Assembly (NCBI GenBank): GCA_018105865.1
Contig: CM030841.1
Span: 10,053,729 to 10,117,728, forward strand
Origin: Metaphire vulgaris
Taxonomy: Eukaryota; Annelida; Clitellata; Crassiclitellata; Megascolecidae
DNA length: 64,000 nucleotides
Reading direction: 5' to 3'
A program made the translations under genes and the position numbers. Positions 1 through 10,932 of this stretch are shown in pieces. A model generated the notes under the pieces. That model was not told the origin of the DNA. It did no database searches and saw only the letters and a program-made list of their open reading frames with translations. Positions within the stretch are counted from its first letter, which is position 1, and every line of letters starts with the position of its first letter.

Positions 1-790
1 CTGTTGCAATAAATTGGAAAGTGAGACAGACATGGACTACAAGGAAACAGATGCTTGTGTCAGGTTGTGTGTCTTGTATTCATATGCTTGGCTGTCTAGC
101 AGGCCATAGTTCAGGCAGCTAGGGCTAATGTCCAGGTTCGCTCAGACGCTGCTGCTGCTTGGGAGTCAGCATAACGGAGGGATTAAAGCATATCTTGGAG
201 CATATCTTGGCCAGCTACCGGTACTTGCCTTGGCCGTCTCCCCCACAAGCGGCCGACCATCAAGCACTTGGGCTCAAGCACTTGGGCTCGGCTGACAAGA
301 GTACCTCCAGCCACTGACATTTGGCCTATAAACAGCTTGGAGACGTGGGGTGTGGGAAAAGTTCAAAAAGAGCGGCCGTCCGTTGACCCAATTTCAATGT
401 AGATTGGGTATAATTAGAAAGCTGCCCCCTTCAAAAATTTTGATGACAACTTTATACTAGTCAGATCAACTTCGCTCAATTTTTTTTACCTAAAAACGGG
501 GTCGACCTATCTGTTAGATCGACTTGCCCGCAAGTATATATGCAAGTATATATCACTCATTTCTTAATCCAAAGAATGATTAATGCAAAATCAATATGGC
601 AAAACTAACAGTACATGTAATCTCAACCATTCCATATACATATCCTCAAAAAGCAAATTTTGATATTAATAAAAGCAAATAAGAGAGCATGGTTTCAGCT
701 GTTTACATAGGCAACCTTAATCAAACCCAACCTGGTCAAAATAGAACAGACTATTTATTTATTGTGTTGGCATATGATCAGACATCTTAC
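1..790. other. No recognisable gene; probably intron 3 of the reductase
   Basis: This stretch lies downstream, on the minus strand, of the last visible aldo-keto reductase exon, so it is most likely the next intron. I looked for the following reductase exon on the minus strand and did not find one. A short direct repeat (CAAGCACTTGGGCT) occurs twice near 265-290. Nothing else is supported. Confidence 0.4.
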
Positions 791-3700
791 TTTGAATGAA
801 ATTGGCCAGTGAATGAGAAAAAGGTCAAGGTAGTCAAGTCCCAGGTCTGCTAAACTCTCTCTGAGGCTTAGCACAACATCACTTGGGCTGTGTCTTGAAT
901 TCCACAACTGAAAAAATACAAACAAAATGAATACAGCTAAGCAAAATTCTAGGCCTGTGCATCAGTACTTTGATCATCCATCATTTAGTAGTCCATGCAT
1001 GCACCATTTCCAGTTCAGAAAAGTCAGTAGACAATGCTTGGCATTTGACCAAGAGGTCATCAGATCACAGTCCAAGCTTCCAAACTTGTTAGGAAAGTTC
1101 CAAGACAGATGGAAGAGGATGCATGGCATGGTTACATGCACCATGGACTACTTGATACCTGGCCAACTGATGCTTGAAGAATTGGACGTTATACCTCAGA
1201 GGCGGATGTATAGAAGACTGTGCAGTGTGTACTGTGAGGAAGCAGTGACACAGACTAGAACCCTATATCTCAACCAAATATGGTCCAATTTTCAAAATTT
1301 TTGATTTATTTTGTTCCAATTACATTCCCTACATCTTTTCCACTCACCAAAGTTAGGTTACCTCTCAAAAACAATAAATTATATTTCTAAAAGATTTCTG
1401 CCAAAATTAACCCCTTTAGTGTCAAGCCCGAGTATAGTCGGGCGTGGGAAATCGCAGCGTAGGTGTCAAGCCCAACTATAGTCGTGGAAACCCAAGCATA
1501 TTCTAAAGTCGTCATTTTCTTTACCAATTACTCAGTGTCAAGCCAGATATTTGTCAGGGCTGTGTAATATAGATATCTAATCTCTGCTTTTAGCTAGTTT
1601 TGCCACTATAAACAAGGAAATAGGTCTTATTTGACCGAAGCCTGGCTTTTTGGCTTTGAAAAAGTGCCACTTCTAGTTGAAAAAGTGCCACTTCTAGGGT
1701 TTGAAAAATCATAACTATGCCAGATTGGGTCCGATCTTCAAGATTTTTGAACTATTCTGTTCCAAATACACCCGCCTACAACTTTGCCGCTCACACAAGG
1801 GGGGGGTCACCGCTGAAAAATTTTTGATATTGAGCTTTGAACAAAATTTGAGCAAAATGTTGGGGTGGGTGTCCTATTTTTGGCTGTGCGGTGGACCCTA
1901 CCCACACAATTTCTTTTTTTGCACGGATCGTTAGAAAGAACAAAAAAAATGCTAAACAACAGTGCAAACCTCATTCCTCTAGCTTCTAAATAGCCTGACA
2001 TATAGTAAATTTAAAACTTATATGTTCACATTTTCATACGAACGCTTTTACCCAAAATTAATTCCCCAAATTGGTGACAGCTTGTAAAATTTAATTTGAC
2101 ACTAAAGGGGTTAAAAGGTCGTAACTAAGTTTGTCCTATGGTTATTTCCAACCATGTAACATGCACATGACCTGTGTGAGTTCATTGCCCAATTGTCTTC
2201 AAATAGCAACAAATTTCAGAGCATTTAACCAATTTTGAAGCATATACATATATAAGATCTGTTATCTGGCCACTTGACCCTATGTGGAGGTCTAATTTAC
2301 AACTCAATCAACTGCACTTTGGATTCTATGATGAATTAAACTGTTATTTGAACAGTTAAGTTATTCTCTGATTTGCTAACACTTTAAACAAAAACTTCAG
2401 CTTTTCTAAGTAACTCTAAAATTATGAATTCCATAAGAAAATTGATTGTTAACAATCATCAAACCAATAAACAGCTCTCAACAAACCAATACCTTGCTGA
2501 CTACAAACAACTCCTCTCGTTTAACTTTTCCAGACGAAAGAGCCTGATGAAGTCCTTTACCAACTTCCTTCTCATTTCCATAGCCATAAGCACAGTCAAT
2601 GAGCCGATAGCCACAATCAATGGCAGCTACTACGGCAGTTTCAACTTCTCCAGGATTTGACTTAACATAGAAACAGAATCAATGTTACTGAAACTACTCT
2701 GTGTACCTTAATCAATCAATACATAAACCATGCAGCAAACCTGTTATTGAATTCCATTTATTTTGCAAATAATGAATCAGACCATTAAAACAAAAAAAAC
2801 AAGACCCTGGATTGTGTAGATCAGACAAGTCAAACTCAGGGTTCCCCCCAAGGGCCACATGGGTCATATCTGTATTGTCATTGCCCCCCCCCCCCCCCCT
2901 CCCCCGTCCCCCTCCCCCACACACATTTTAATTGCACACATTACAACTAATTGAAATCTTAGTGTTGTTATTTCTTCCATTTTCATGCTGTCCATTTTAT
3001 TTTTTGAGGAGTCAGTTATGGTGGCTCAAGTTTCAATTTCCAAAGGTCAATTACCCCTGGAAACATGCCTATATGAAACATCTCTTAAGCACGGTGCATA
3101 ATTTTGTTCCAAGTCATTGAGATTCAGCTAAAGGATATTTAATAATAAACTTGTCCATTGTAATATAGTCAATACTTCAGTCAAAAAATTAAACTGCCAA
3201 ACGTTATTGTAATAATATCAAACATAGAATTTCTATGAAAAACCAAGCAGAGATGCCATAGAATATAGATATGAATGAAAGGCAGTGCACTGCATGGCTC
3301 CACCGAATCGTCAAAATTCTAAAACTTCCAAAGATAATCATGACAATGAATGGTGAATACCAAAACTACCCAAGTAGGATGACATTGACCATGACTATTT
3401 GAGTCAATCTGAAAATGGATGATATTTTAGAATTTTAAATGAATAGATTTAACATGAGTCTGTTTTGGTGATAACCAACACCACCCCTGGGAGAGGTGTA
3501 TAGGCAGAGGGTGCCTTCACAAACATGGGCTGCAACCCCCTGCTGGACATGTAGCAAAATCCCTGACTTGCTCACTCACATTCACATCTTGTCCTATGAT
3601 AATAAAGTCTATATTTTAATGAACTTCTTTAGCACCAATTTTAAAACTCAAAGGTATCAATCGATGGTACTCCAACCCACACTGCTAAAGTTCAGGTCAA

Positions 3701-4175
3701 TTCCAAAGACAAGTCAAAGTGAAGTGGAAAAGCAGCAAGGCAGACTATGAAAACAGAAACAGAAAGATACATGGTTAAACTCTAGAGATGATAGCACCAA
3801 AGTTTCAGGACAAAAATTATGCTAAAACTGTCGTAATTTCACAAAGCAGCCACGAACACTAGATCATTGAAGTTATAAGGATGTAGAGACTAAGAATGTC
3901 AGGTTGAACTTCGGCTCATGCAGGAAACTCACGAGCTCAGCACAAGATGAATAGAGCCAGACGATGTTAGTGTGAACAAATTATTTAATTACATATTGAA
4001 ATATGCCAATGCTCTGCAAAAAGAGCAGTTATCCTATCACATTTCAGTAGAAATATAAGAGGCGCTATACAAATCTTAAGTTGCCCCAATAGCAGAGCTG
4101 CTTTGTACTGACCAGCCAGGTGCCAAGGCCGAGGAGCGGCATTTTGTATCCACTGTTGAGCTGAATCGTAGCCAT
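791..4175 (-). CDS. Aldo-keto reductase, N-terminal three exons (partial gene)
   Basis: Aldo-keto reductases are NADPH-dependent cytosolic TIM-barrel enzymes that reduce aldehydes and ketones. Three minus-strand coding exons are visible: 4113-4175, 2493-2660 and 791-907. Each is a whole number of codons (21, 56 and 39), and all join in phase 0 at GT/AG sites (donors GTCAGT, GTATTG, GTAAGA). The start is the ATG at 4175. The protein opens with MATIQLNSGYKMPLLGLGTW, the family's first strand. Exon 2 holds DCAYGYGNE, with the catalytic Asp and Tyr five residues apart, and ends in the catalytic Lys (VSK). Exon 3 ends in LFLIHWP, with the catalytic His. All four catalytic residues are therefore seen. 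The remaining two thirds of the protein lie off the left edge or in exons I could not find. The subfamily cannot be assigned. An LTR element sits 265 bp upstream of the start codon, and a piggyBac-like MITE sits in intron 2. Confidence 0.9.
1411..2110. mobile_element. piggyBac-like MITE, 700 bp
   Basis: The element is flanked on both sides by TTAA (1407-1410 and 2111-2114), the target site of piggyBac elements. Its termini are perfect inverted repeats of 15 bp (CCCCTTTAGTGTCAA at the left, its reverse complement at the right). A subterminal word, GTCAAGCC, recurs three times in the first 150 bp. There is no transposase frame, so it must be mobilised in trans. It lies in intron 2 of the aldo-keto reductase gene. 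Confidence 0.85.
2883..2900. repeat. Homopolymer C tract in reductase intron 1
   Basis: About 18 consecutive C followed by a C-rich imperfect run. Length in a single assembly is unreliable. Confidence 0.8.
4040..4081 (+). repeat. Possible LINE 3'-tail remnant
   Basis: The sequence around GCTATACAAATCTTAA matches the tail of the LINE fragment ending near 52540 (GCTATACAAATCTTAT), each preceded by GTAGAAATA(T)AAGAG. It is short, lies in intron 1 of the reductase close to the splice donor, and carries no coding part. Confidence 0.4.
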
Positions 4176-4440
4176 TCTGCACTCGATTGAATTCCAAGCG
4201 ATAGTTTAACTATTATTTAAGCGCACGAAGCGTTTCCAAGTGAAGGACTTCTCGTCTTCCTCCAAACTTTGCTTCCACCGATTAACGCCCCTCAAAATTT
4301 AAATGGTTCAGAGAGGCAGTGCTGCCACTGGTGGTTTTAAAACAGCAGTCGACGACCGAGTACAAGTAGATTGCTGGAAATTTCCTTCCAAGTATTGGAA
4401 ATTTCCTTCCAATTCCAAGTAGGCCTACTGTGTATACAAT

Positions 4441-5110
4441 TGTGATAAAGGGGTAGATTGAAGCATAGATAGCAAATGATTGGAATGTTGGTAGGTTTGT
4501 ATGTGAAGTTTATTATGTTTGCTCTATGTTTATGTGAGCAAATAGGAATTCACGTCATAGAAGGCGTGATGAGACGACGGGCGTCATTGGTCGCAAGAGC
4601 CGTTGCTGAAGGCAGTTACGTTTTGAAAGTGCGTCTTTTTCGAAGAAGAGAGTTCGACGGTGGCCGAAGAAGAAGGCGGACGTTCGATTGCAGCGATTCG
4701 TTTCTGCTCTTCGTTGTTTTAGTTTAAATTGCTTTTATTTAAATCTGAACCGAGTTTTCAGTTCGCTTAATATTCGTGAATTAGTATATCGAATTGGTTT
4801 TCGTGCAAAGGGCACATTTGTTTCATTTTCATTGATTTTGTGTGGAAGCTGTTATCAGCTGTTATTTATATTAGTAACTAGTTGCTAAGATAGTTGCTGT
4901 CGCTGGACGTTTTAAAACATTGATTAGAGTTATATAGCACTGCCTATTGATAGCCGCTATGGCGGAAGAGTTGAATGTTTAATTAAGATTAAAGCGAGAT
5001 TTTATAAGAAGAATAGTTTTGTCAGTTAAAATGTGCGAGTTAGTGCCAAAGTAGTTTCCCTAGACAAGTAAGTAAGTAAACGAGTCCTATTTAGGTCGCT
5101 GCTCGTCACA
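4441..5110 (+). repeat. 5' long terminal repeat
   Basis: It is 670 bp with TG...CA ends inside a 5-bp terminal inverted repeat (TGTGA/TCACA). Compared line by line with the 3' LTR I find no substitution, only two single-base indels (an A near 4808 and a C near 10219), both in short homopolymers. An LTR-internal open frame (4476-4727) is repeated in the other LTR and is not a gene. Confidence 0.95.
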
Positions 5111-5112
5111 TG

Positions 5113-5131
5113 TGGGTAGGCTCAGGTCCGG
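5113..5131 (+). other. Candidate tRNA primer-binding site
   Basis: Two bases after the LTR the sequence starts TGGGTAGGCTCAGGTCCGG. It begins with TGG, the complement of a tRNA CCA end, at the expected position. I cannot assign the tRNA. Confidence 0.4.
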
Positions 5132-5415
5132 TAGAGTTGAATCTAGTTGTAAGTTGTCGTCGCACAAGGGTAAGCGGGCGACGCTGCTCCACTCCGTGTA
5201 GTAAGAAAAGCAGAATTTTAGGCTCTTTTTTATTTAATTAATTGAGGAGGCCTAGTGAATTTTAAGAGTGAAATAGGGTTTGAGTTTTGTCTCCCCGTTC
5301 ATTGTAAGTAGTATCAGTAGTTTAAATTGATTATTACTGCTTTTGTGTTGAATATTGCTGTGTGTTTTGATTAGTTGTTTTGCATTGAATTTGTATATTC
5401 TGCATAACTTTAAGT

Positions 5416-6710
5416 ATGGAAAACCCAGCACTCCCTGATGCATGGTCGGTTGAAGACATTTTATCTATGAATGTAGAAGACTTAAGGGAAAATTTGCTTT
5501 CAAAAGGGGTCGAAATGAGGGGTAACAAGGACCAATTGAGGGCAAAGCTGATTAAATTTATGTGACAGGATTGGGTGAAGACAGACAGACAGATATTGAG
5601 AGTGTTGGCAGTAGGACTTCTCAAAATCCCAACCATACTCCAATAGAATCTGAGGCCATTGTCCTTAAGAAATTAGAGTTAGAGATGCGTAAGTTAGAAC
5701 TTGATGCCCAGATTCAGCAAGCTCAAATTGATGCCCAGACCCAAACTCAAATTCAAATTCAACAAGCTCAAACTCAACAAGCTCAAATCCAGTCCAATGA
5801 GAAGATTGAGTTGCATAAGTTGACCTTGCAAAGTGAGTCAGTAAGTAGTGATAGGACTAGTGCAGGTAGTTCTGATAAAGCTAGTGAAAATGCTAGGAAA
5901 GCACTCCCTAGGTTTAATGAGAGTACAGATATTGACTCCTACTTGACTCTGTTCGAACGAACAATGCTGAACTTCAGATTGAGAAAAATAAATGGCCTGC
6001 TATGCTTCAAACTCAGATAAGTGGTAAGATCTTAAAAGTCTTTGTAGAACTGACTGCTGAGCAGGTCCAAGACTATGACTTTATCAAAGAAGCCATCCTA
6101 AATATGTTTCAATTAGTTCCCCGGCGTATAGATTAAAGTTCAGGCAGCTCAACAAGGACCAATCTGAAACGTATACACATTTTGCAACTAGGTTAAATTG
6201 GCCTTTTCAGAGATTTTTGCTTGGTCATAAGGCTCAAGATGACCCAGAAAAAATCAAAGAATTGTTTAAAATGGAACAATTTTTGAACAAAGTAAATGAT
6301 AATGTTCTGAAAACTTGGCTTATGGACAAACAAGCCAATTCACTTGTTGAATTAGCTAGATTTGCTGATCAGTTTGTTGCTATTCACAGAAACTATTCAA
6401 ATAGCAGTGACACTTACAACAGACACAAGTTTGCTCCAAATGCATACAGACATGAGCACAATGCAACCCAATCAAATAGATACAACACTGATAGAGACAA
6501 TGCCAACAGTTGCACTAATTGGAGATATCAATTAAATCAAAATGTCACTTCTAAGACATTGCCAGATGAAAATAATGCCAATTTGAGAAATTTTCCACAT
6601 TCCAATACACAGGGAGGAACTCAAATTTCAGGAGTGGTAAAAATGGGCTGCCCTCAACCCAGAAATGTGCATTCTGCCATAGGAATGGACATGGTTTAGA
6701 CCAATGTTTT
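5416..6710 (+). pseudogene. Gag region, broken into several frames
   Basis: Translation from the ATG at 5416 gives about 49 residues resembling a SAP-like fold (DLRENLLSKG...NKDQLRAKL) before a TGA at 5563. The next frame (to 6020) has a Gln-rich coiled stretch and then LPRFNESTDIDSYLTLFER, typical of gypsy gag. A further frame (6217-6699) has a SCAN-like block (MEQFLNKVND...WLMDKQANSLVELARFADQF). A CCHC zinc knuckle (C-x2-C-x4-H-x4-C) is readable at 6666-6707 in yet another frame. At least three frame changes and one stop interrupt it, so as assembled it cannot make one Gag protein. Its role in an intact relative would be particle assembly and RNA packaging. Confidence 0.75.
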
Positions 6711-6889
6711 GCTTTAAAACGACAGAGAAATGAGAAGGCAAATTTTGAGCCAGGCTCAAAATTTTGCTGGTCCAAACGTAAACTTTGTGCAACAAGTTAC
6801 ACATAGTTTGGACACAGTACCAACCAGTTTCAGACCCTACTGTTCCCAAGCTACAATTGTAAATGCAGACAAACAAACAAGACAAATTA

Positions 6890-9287
6890 TTTCCTTTTCG
6901 TGACACAGGTTCATCACAAACTCTAATCAGTAAAGAAACGAATAAATCCTGATGAATACAAAGATACAGGCGAATGTCGTTTGATTAAAGGTATAACTGG
7001 GGATGTTATCCAAATTCCTTTGGTGTTGGTGAACCTTGATTGTGTTTTTCATCGTGGAGAAGTGTTGTGTGGTCTCATCGATCAATTGCCCCATTCGATT
7101 GATGTTTTGATTGGAGCTGATGTGGATTGTCGAGTTGATGAGGAACTCATGGATTCGTGTGTGGTGACTCGGGCTAAAATCAAATCATTAATTGATCTTG
7201 AGAAAGATTCATTAGATAAGAAAGCAGAGGTCACATATAATCCAGATGATTATTATAATTTTGATTTTAATTTAGAGGGTCTGTTTGAGGACGACTTATT
7301 GGGGTCTACTGTAAATTCACAGTGTGTTGATGCTGATGATGTAGCTCCAAGTACTGTTGATGAGGAGGTTGTTTTTGATGAGTCGTGTGACTCCAGTGGT
7401 GTCCAGGACCCACATGGTTTTTCTGATGATGTTGTTGTTGGTGGGGGTTCCATGAGGCTGAATCGCCCAGTTGTTTCACAGGTTTTTCCTAATGATGTTG
7501 TTGATGGTGGTTCAGGGAGGTTGAACCATCCAAATAGTTTTTCGGATGATGTTGTTCGTGGAGGGTCAAGGAGGTTGAATCGTCTATGTGTTCCAATTGG
7601 TTTTTCGGATGATGGTGTGGTTGGTGGTTCAAGTGGTATGTTGAATCGGCCAAGTGGTTTATTGAATCGGCCAAGTGGTATGTTGAATCGGCCAAGTGGG
7701 TTATTGAATCGGCCAAGTGGTATGTTGAATCGGCCAAGTGGTTTATTGAATCAGCCAAGTGGTATGTTGAATCAGCCAAGTGGTTTATTGAATCGGCCAA
7801 GTGGTTTGTTGAATCGTCCAAGTGGGTCATGCGATGAATTTATTTGGAAAGAGTTGTCTTTGTCCCATGATGACCTAGTTAGGTTGCAACAGACTGATGA
7901 GAGTCTGAAGATGTTATTTGAGGAAGTTGTCCTGTTTGATACTCCAGGGCATAAAATCTCATACTGTGTTTATGATGGTCTTTTAGTAAGAAGATTTGTG
8001 GAATCTGAGTGTCCACAGGAGGCGGATTTAGGTCTTTTGCAGATCGTTGCCCCATTGCAAATCCGTAGGCGTCTTTTAGAATTGTCACATGACATTCTGG
8101 CGTCCGGACAACTAGAAATACACAAAATCAAACAAAAAATCATTAAACATTTTTATTGGCAATCAATTAACAAAGATGTTAAGGAATATGCACACACATG
8201 CGATATATCCCAGAAACTCAATGCAAGTAAATACGGTAGCATTGAACAATCCCAGGGCTTACCAAGAATGACCTATGTGTTTGATCGTATTGCCAAAGAC
8301 GTCGTAGAATCAGTTCCAGAGTACAGCAAGTCAAGCAACAGGTGGTTGTTGACAAAAATGGACTTGTGTGCTCATTACCCAGATGCAGTTCCCATTCCCG
8401 TGCATACAGGACAGATAGTATGTAAGATGTTGACAGATGTTCCTGTTCGGTGTTGTTTGCCCAAGGAGTTCATTACAGTCCCAGGTAGTGATGTCATGTC
8501 AGAAATCAGGCAGAACTACGTTGACTTCATCCCAGTCAAGAAAAAACAAATGCTGTTGTGGCATGTAAATCTTTTGAAGTTTCATGTTGGTAGAAAGAAA
8601 ATGTTTCACAATGAAAGTGAACAAGAATTTGTTAAAACTGTTGCATGCACAGTTAGAAACCAACTTGAAACTACCAATACAATAGAAACAACAGAGAATG
8701 TCCAGTGTTCTTTTGAAGAACTGGTACTGGACAAAGCAAAACATCTGGGGTCAGGTCTAACAGAGAAATTGAAATCTCTGATTATGCAACATGAACAGAT
8801 GTTCAACAATAAACCTAGACAGACTGATCTTATCGCATATGAGATCTTTCTTAAACAATATGCTCAACCCGCATATGTTTCATCACATAGACTAAGTCCT
8901 GACAACACAAAGGTTGTCAATGGGGAACATACCCAATTGTCAGTTGATTGCATGATTAAACATAGCATCTCAGTGGAAGCTGATGGAAAGTCAGTTGTCT
9001 ATAATTTAGAGGATTATGGTCGCAAGGATCCAGTATTGTTGGGTCAAGACCCTTTGAAGCGCATAATTAGGGAAATGCCAAAGACATTCTCATGTGTGAG
9101 ATATGTAAGTCCTTTGAGACCCGATAGGAAGCCTATATATTTTTCAGTACAGTGCAGTAGTTTTGCTGAGTTTCTTAGGTTAGGCTTAATACAGCATCTA
9201 ATGATTATGAGTTTTGCTCATAGACTGATTTACTCTTTTACTTTATTGATACTTAAGTATGTATGGATGTCCTATAGAGTAAGTTGA
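6890..9287 (+). pseudogene. Pol remnant: protease, integrase, RT leader; RT/RNase H absent
   Basis: An aspartic-protease motif DTGSSQTLIS is at 6902-6931, with a frame change before the long frame that starts at 6981 and carries the flap-side motif VLIGAD. After an acidic repeat-rich spacer comes a damaged H2C2 integrase zinc finger (8086-8212), in which the second His reads Gln (ASGQLE) and the final Cys reads Ser (DISQ). An integrase core follows with two Asp-containing blocks (near 8290 and 8360). Most of the segment with the third catalytic residue is missing, and the text jumps to the C-terminal HVNLLK motif near 8560. A reverse-transcriptase leader follows (near 8760-8900), then about 120 residues I do not recognise. 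No YxDD box or RNase H motif is present. The product could not support replication on its own. Confidence 0.75.
7635..7823 (+). repeat. In-frame 21-bp minisatellite in the retroelement spacer
   Basis: Nine tandem units of 21 bp encode a seven-residue repeat, GMLNRPS or GLLNRPS, with two units changed to LNQPS. Upstream, from about 7410, a longer degenerate unit of the type SDDVV-GGS-RLNRP appears about four times and looks like the precursor. The array sits between protease and integrase. Confidence 0.9.
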
Positions 9288-9600
9288 CCATCAGAATAGG
9301 TAGAATAAGTAATTAGTTAGGCGTTGTAAGTAAGTGTTGGAAGTAAAAATAGAATGTAAGTGTTACTGTAGCTTAAGCTAAGTTAGGATAGTTTTGTGAT
9401 ATAACCACTTAGATAGCATAATTTTTGCAGTTGTTCTCGGTGGTTGGTTCTTGTTTATTCCTTTGTAATATTAATTCCATTTTGGATAAGTTGAAATTGG
9501 TGTAAGCCAAAGTTTGCTTCGCAATTTCCTTTTGATGTCGTCACAGCCACTGCATCTGAGTTGACGTGGTAATCCACCACGTAGGCTCGAGTGCTAGGGG

Positions 9601-10270
9601 TGTGATAAAGGGGTAGATTGAAGCATAGATAGCAAATGATTGGAATGTTGGTAGGTTTGTATGTGAAGTTTATTATGTTTGCTCTATGTTTATGTGAGCA
9701 AATAGGAATTCACGTCATAGAAGGCGTGATGAGACGACGGGCGTCATTGGTCGCAAGAGCCGTTGCTGAAGGCAGTTACGTTTTGAAAGTGCGTCTTTTT
9801 CGAAGAAGAGAGTTCGACGGTGGCCGAAGAAGAAGGCGGACGTTCGATTGCAGCGATTCGTTTCTGCTCTTCGTTGTTTTAGTTTAAATTGCTTTTATTT
9901 AAATCTGAACCGAGTTTTCAGTTCGCTTAATATTCGTGAATTAGTATATCGAATTGGTTTTCGTGCAAGGGCACATTTGTTTCATTTTCATTGATTTTGT
10001 GTGGAAGCTGTTATCAGCTGTTATTTATATTAGTAACTAGTTGCTAAGATAGTTGCTGTCGCTGGACGTTTTAAAACATTGATTAGAGTTATATAGCACT
10101 GCCTATTGATAGCCGCTATGGCGGAAGAGTTGAATGTTTAATTAAGATTAAAGCGAGATTTTATAAGAAGAATAGTTTTGTCAGTTAAAATGTGCGAGTT
10201 AGTGCCAAAGTAGTTTCCCCTAGACAAGTAAGTAAGTAAACGAGTCCTATTTAGGTCGCTGCTCGTCACA
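9601..10270 (+). repeat. 3' long terminal repeat
   Basis: Direct repeat of 4441-5110 (see that entry for differences). A short G-rich tract (TAGGGG) just before 9601 is a weak polypurine-tract candidate. The 3' flank starts CAAT, matching the 5' flank. Confidence 0.95.
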
Positions 10271-10357
10271 CAATATATAATTAATTATTCAGGAGGCTGT
10301 AGACTCCAGATTGTTGGAAGTTTCCTTCCAAGTACTGTAGGCAGGTCCGCCGAGAGG

Positions 10358-10551
10358 CAGTGGCGGCTCCACCGGGAGGGCAGAGGGGGCCCGTGCCCCC
10401 CAATTGAGTGCCTGGCCCCCAGTGGCCCCCCCAATTGGGACCCTATACTTAATGCTACATACATTAAACAACAAATGATTGCCCCCCACGTGATTAGAAG
10501 TTGCCACCCCAACGCCCCCTCCCCACTTGCCAAATCCTAGAGCCGCCACTG
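10358..10551 (-). mobile_element. hAT-like MITE, CAGTGGCGGCTC family, copy 1
   Basis: It is 194 bp, with ends CAGTGGCGGCTC and GAGCCGCCACTG, flanked by an exact 8-bp duplication CCGAGAGG (10350-10357 and 10552-10559). It is inverted relative to the two other copies at 10743 and 20786, with which it shares the internal word ACCCTATACTTAATGCTACA. It has no coding capacity. Confidence 0.92.
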
Positions 10552-10742
10552 CCGAGAGGGTGGAGGGCAGAGGGCAAATGCCCTGGGGCCAGCGATCTGT
10601 AGGCCTAGGGAGCCCGAGCGGGTCCGCAGCTATGGTTTAGCCCGTCAGCAAGGAACAAGACAGGTTTTAAGGTTTAACTGCCTCCTGAAAAACTGACAAG
10701 CAAAAAGGTCGTCAGACTCGTCACCACTTTAGGGGCCCCGCG

Positions 10743-10924
10743 CAGTGGCGGCTCTAGGATTTGGCAAGTGGGGATCGTTGGGGTGGCAACATTTCTAATC
10801 ATGGGGGGCCAACCATTTGTTGTTTAATGTATGTAGCATTAAGTATAGGGTCCCAACTGGGGGGCACTGGGGGCAGGCTCTCAATAGGGGCACGGCCCCT
10901 GGCTCCCCGGTGGAGCCGCCACTG
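10743..10924 (+). mobile_element. hAT-like MITE, CAGTGGCGGCTC family, copy 2
   Basis: It is 182 bp, with the same terminal repeats as copy 1 and an exact 8-bp target duplication GCCCCGCG (10735-10742 and 10925-10932). The 180 bp separating it from copy 1 contain one copy of the TGAC...GTCA core (10693-10714) that is not inside either element, which suggests an older host repeat. Confidence 0.92.
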
Positions 10925-10932
10925 GCCCCGCG

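Larger units (their letters stand above)
4441..10270 (+). mobile_element. Complete Ty3/gypsy-type LTR retrotransposon, non-autonomous, Gmr1-like order
   Basis: The 5.83-kb element is bounded by two 670-bp LTRs that begin TGTGA and end TCACA, with a 4-bp direct repeat CAAT on both flanks (4437-4440 and 10271-10274). Between the LTRs, in order, are gag remnants, a CCHC zinc knuckle, a protease active-site motif, a repeat-rich spacer, integrase remnants, and then the leader normally found before reverse transcriptase. No reverse transcriptase or RNase H catalytic region is present. Integrase before reverse transcriptase is the order of Gmr1-like elements, known mainly from deuterostomes. Almost identical LTRs point to a recent insertion, so the coding damage was probably inherited from a trans-mobilised parent or partly reflects assembly errors. 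Confidence 0.85.

Noticed and set aside
927..1304. 125-codon open frame on the plus strand
   Set aside because: No recognisable motif. It lies antisense in intron 2 of the aldo-keto reductase and runs into repeat-related sequence.
4476..4727. 83-codon frame occurring twice (also 9636-9887)
   Set aside because: It lies wholly within the LTRs; its duplication reflects the LTRs, not a gene family.
5416..5565. Programmed frameshift or readthrough between the SAP-like start and gag
   Set aside because: Several further breaks follow, and no slippery site or downstream structure is evident; decay or assembly indels are simpler.
7635..7823. CRISPR-like array
   Set aside because: Units are directly adjacent without unique spacers, the genome is animal, and the array is a coding minisatellite in a retroelement.
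4441..10270. Endogenous retrovirus with an envelope gene
   Set aside because: No transmembrane or surface-protein-like frame lies between the pol remnant and the 3' LTR; it is best described as a retrotransposon.
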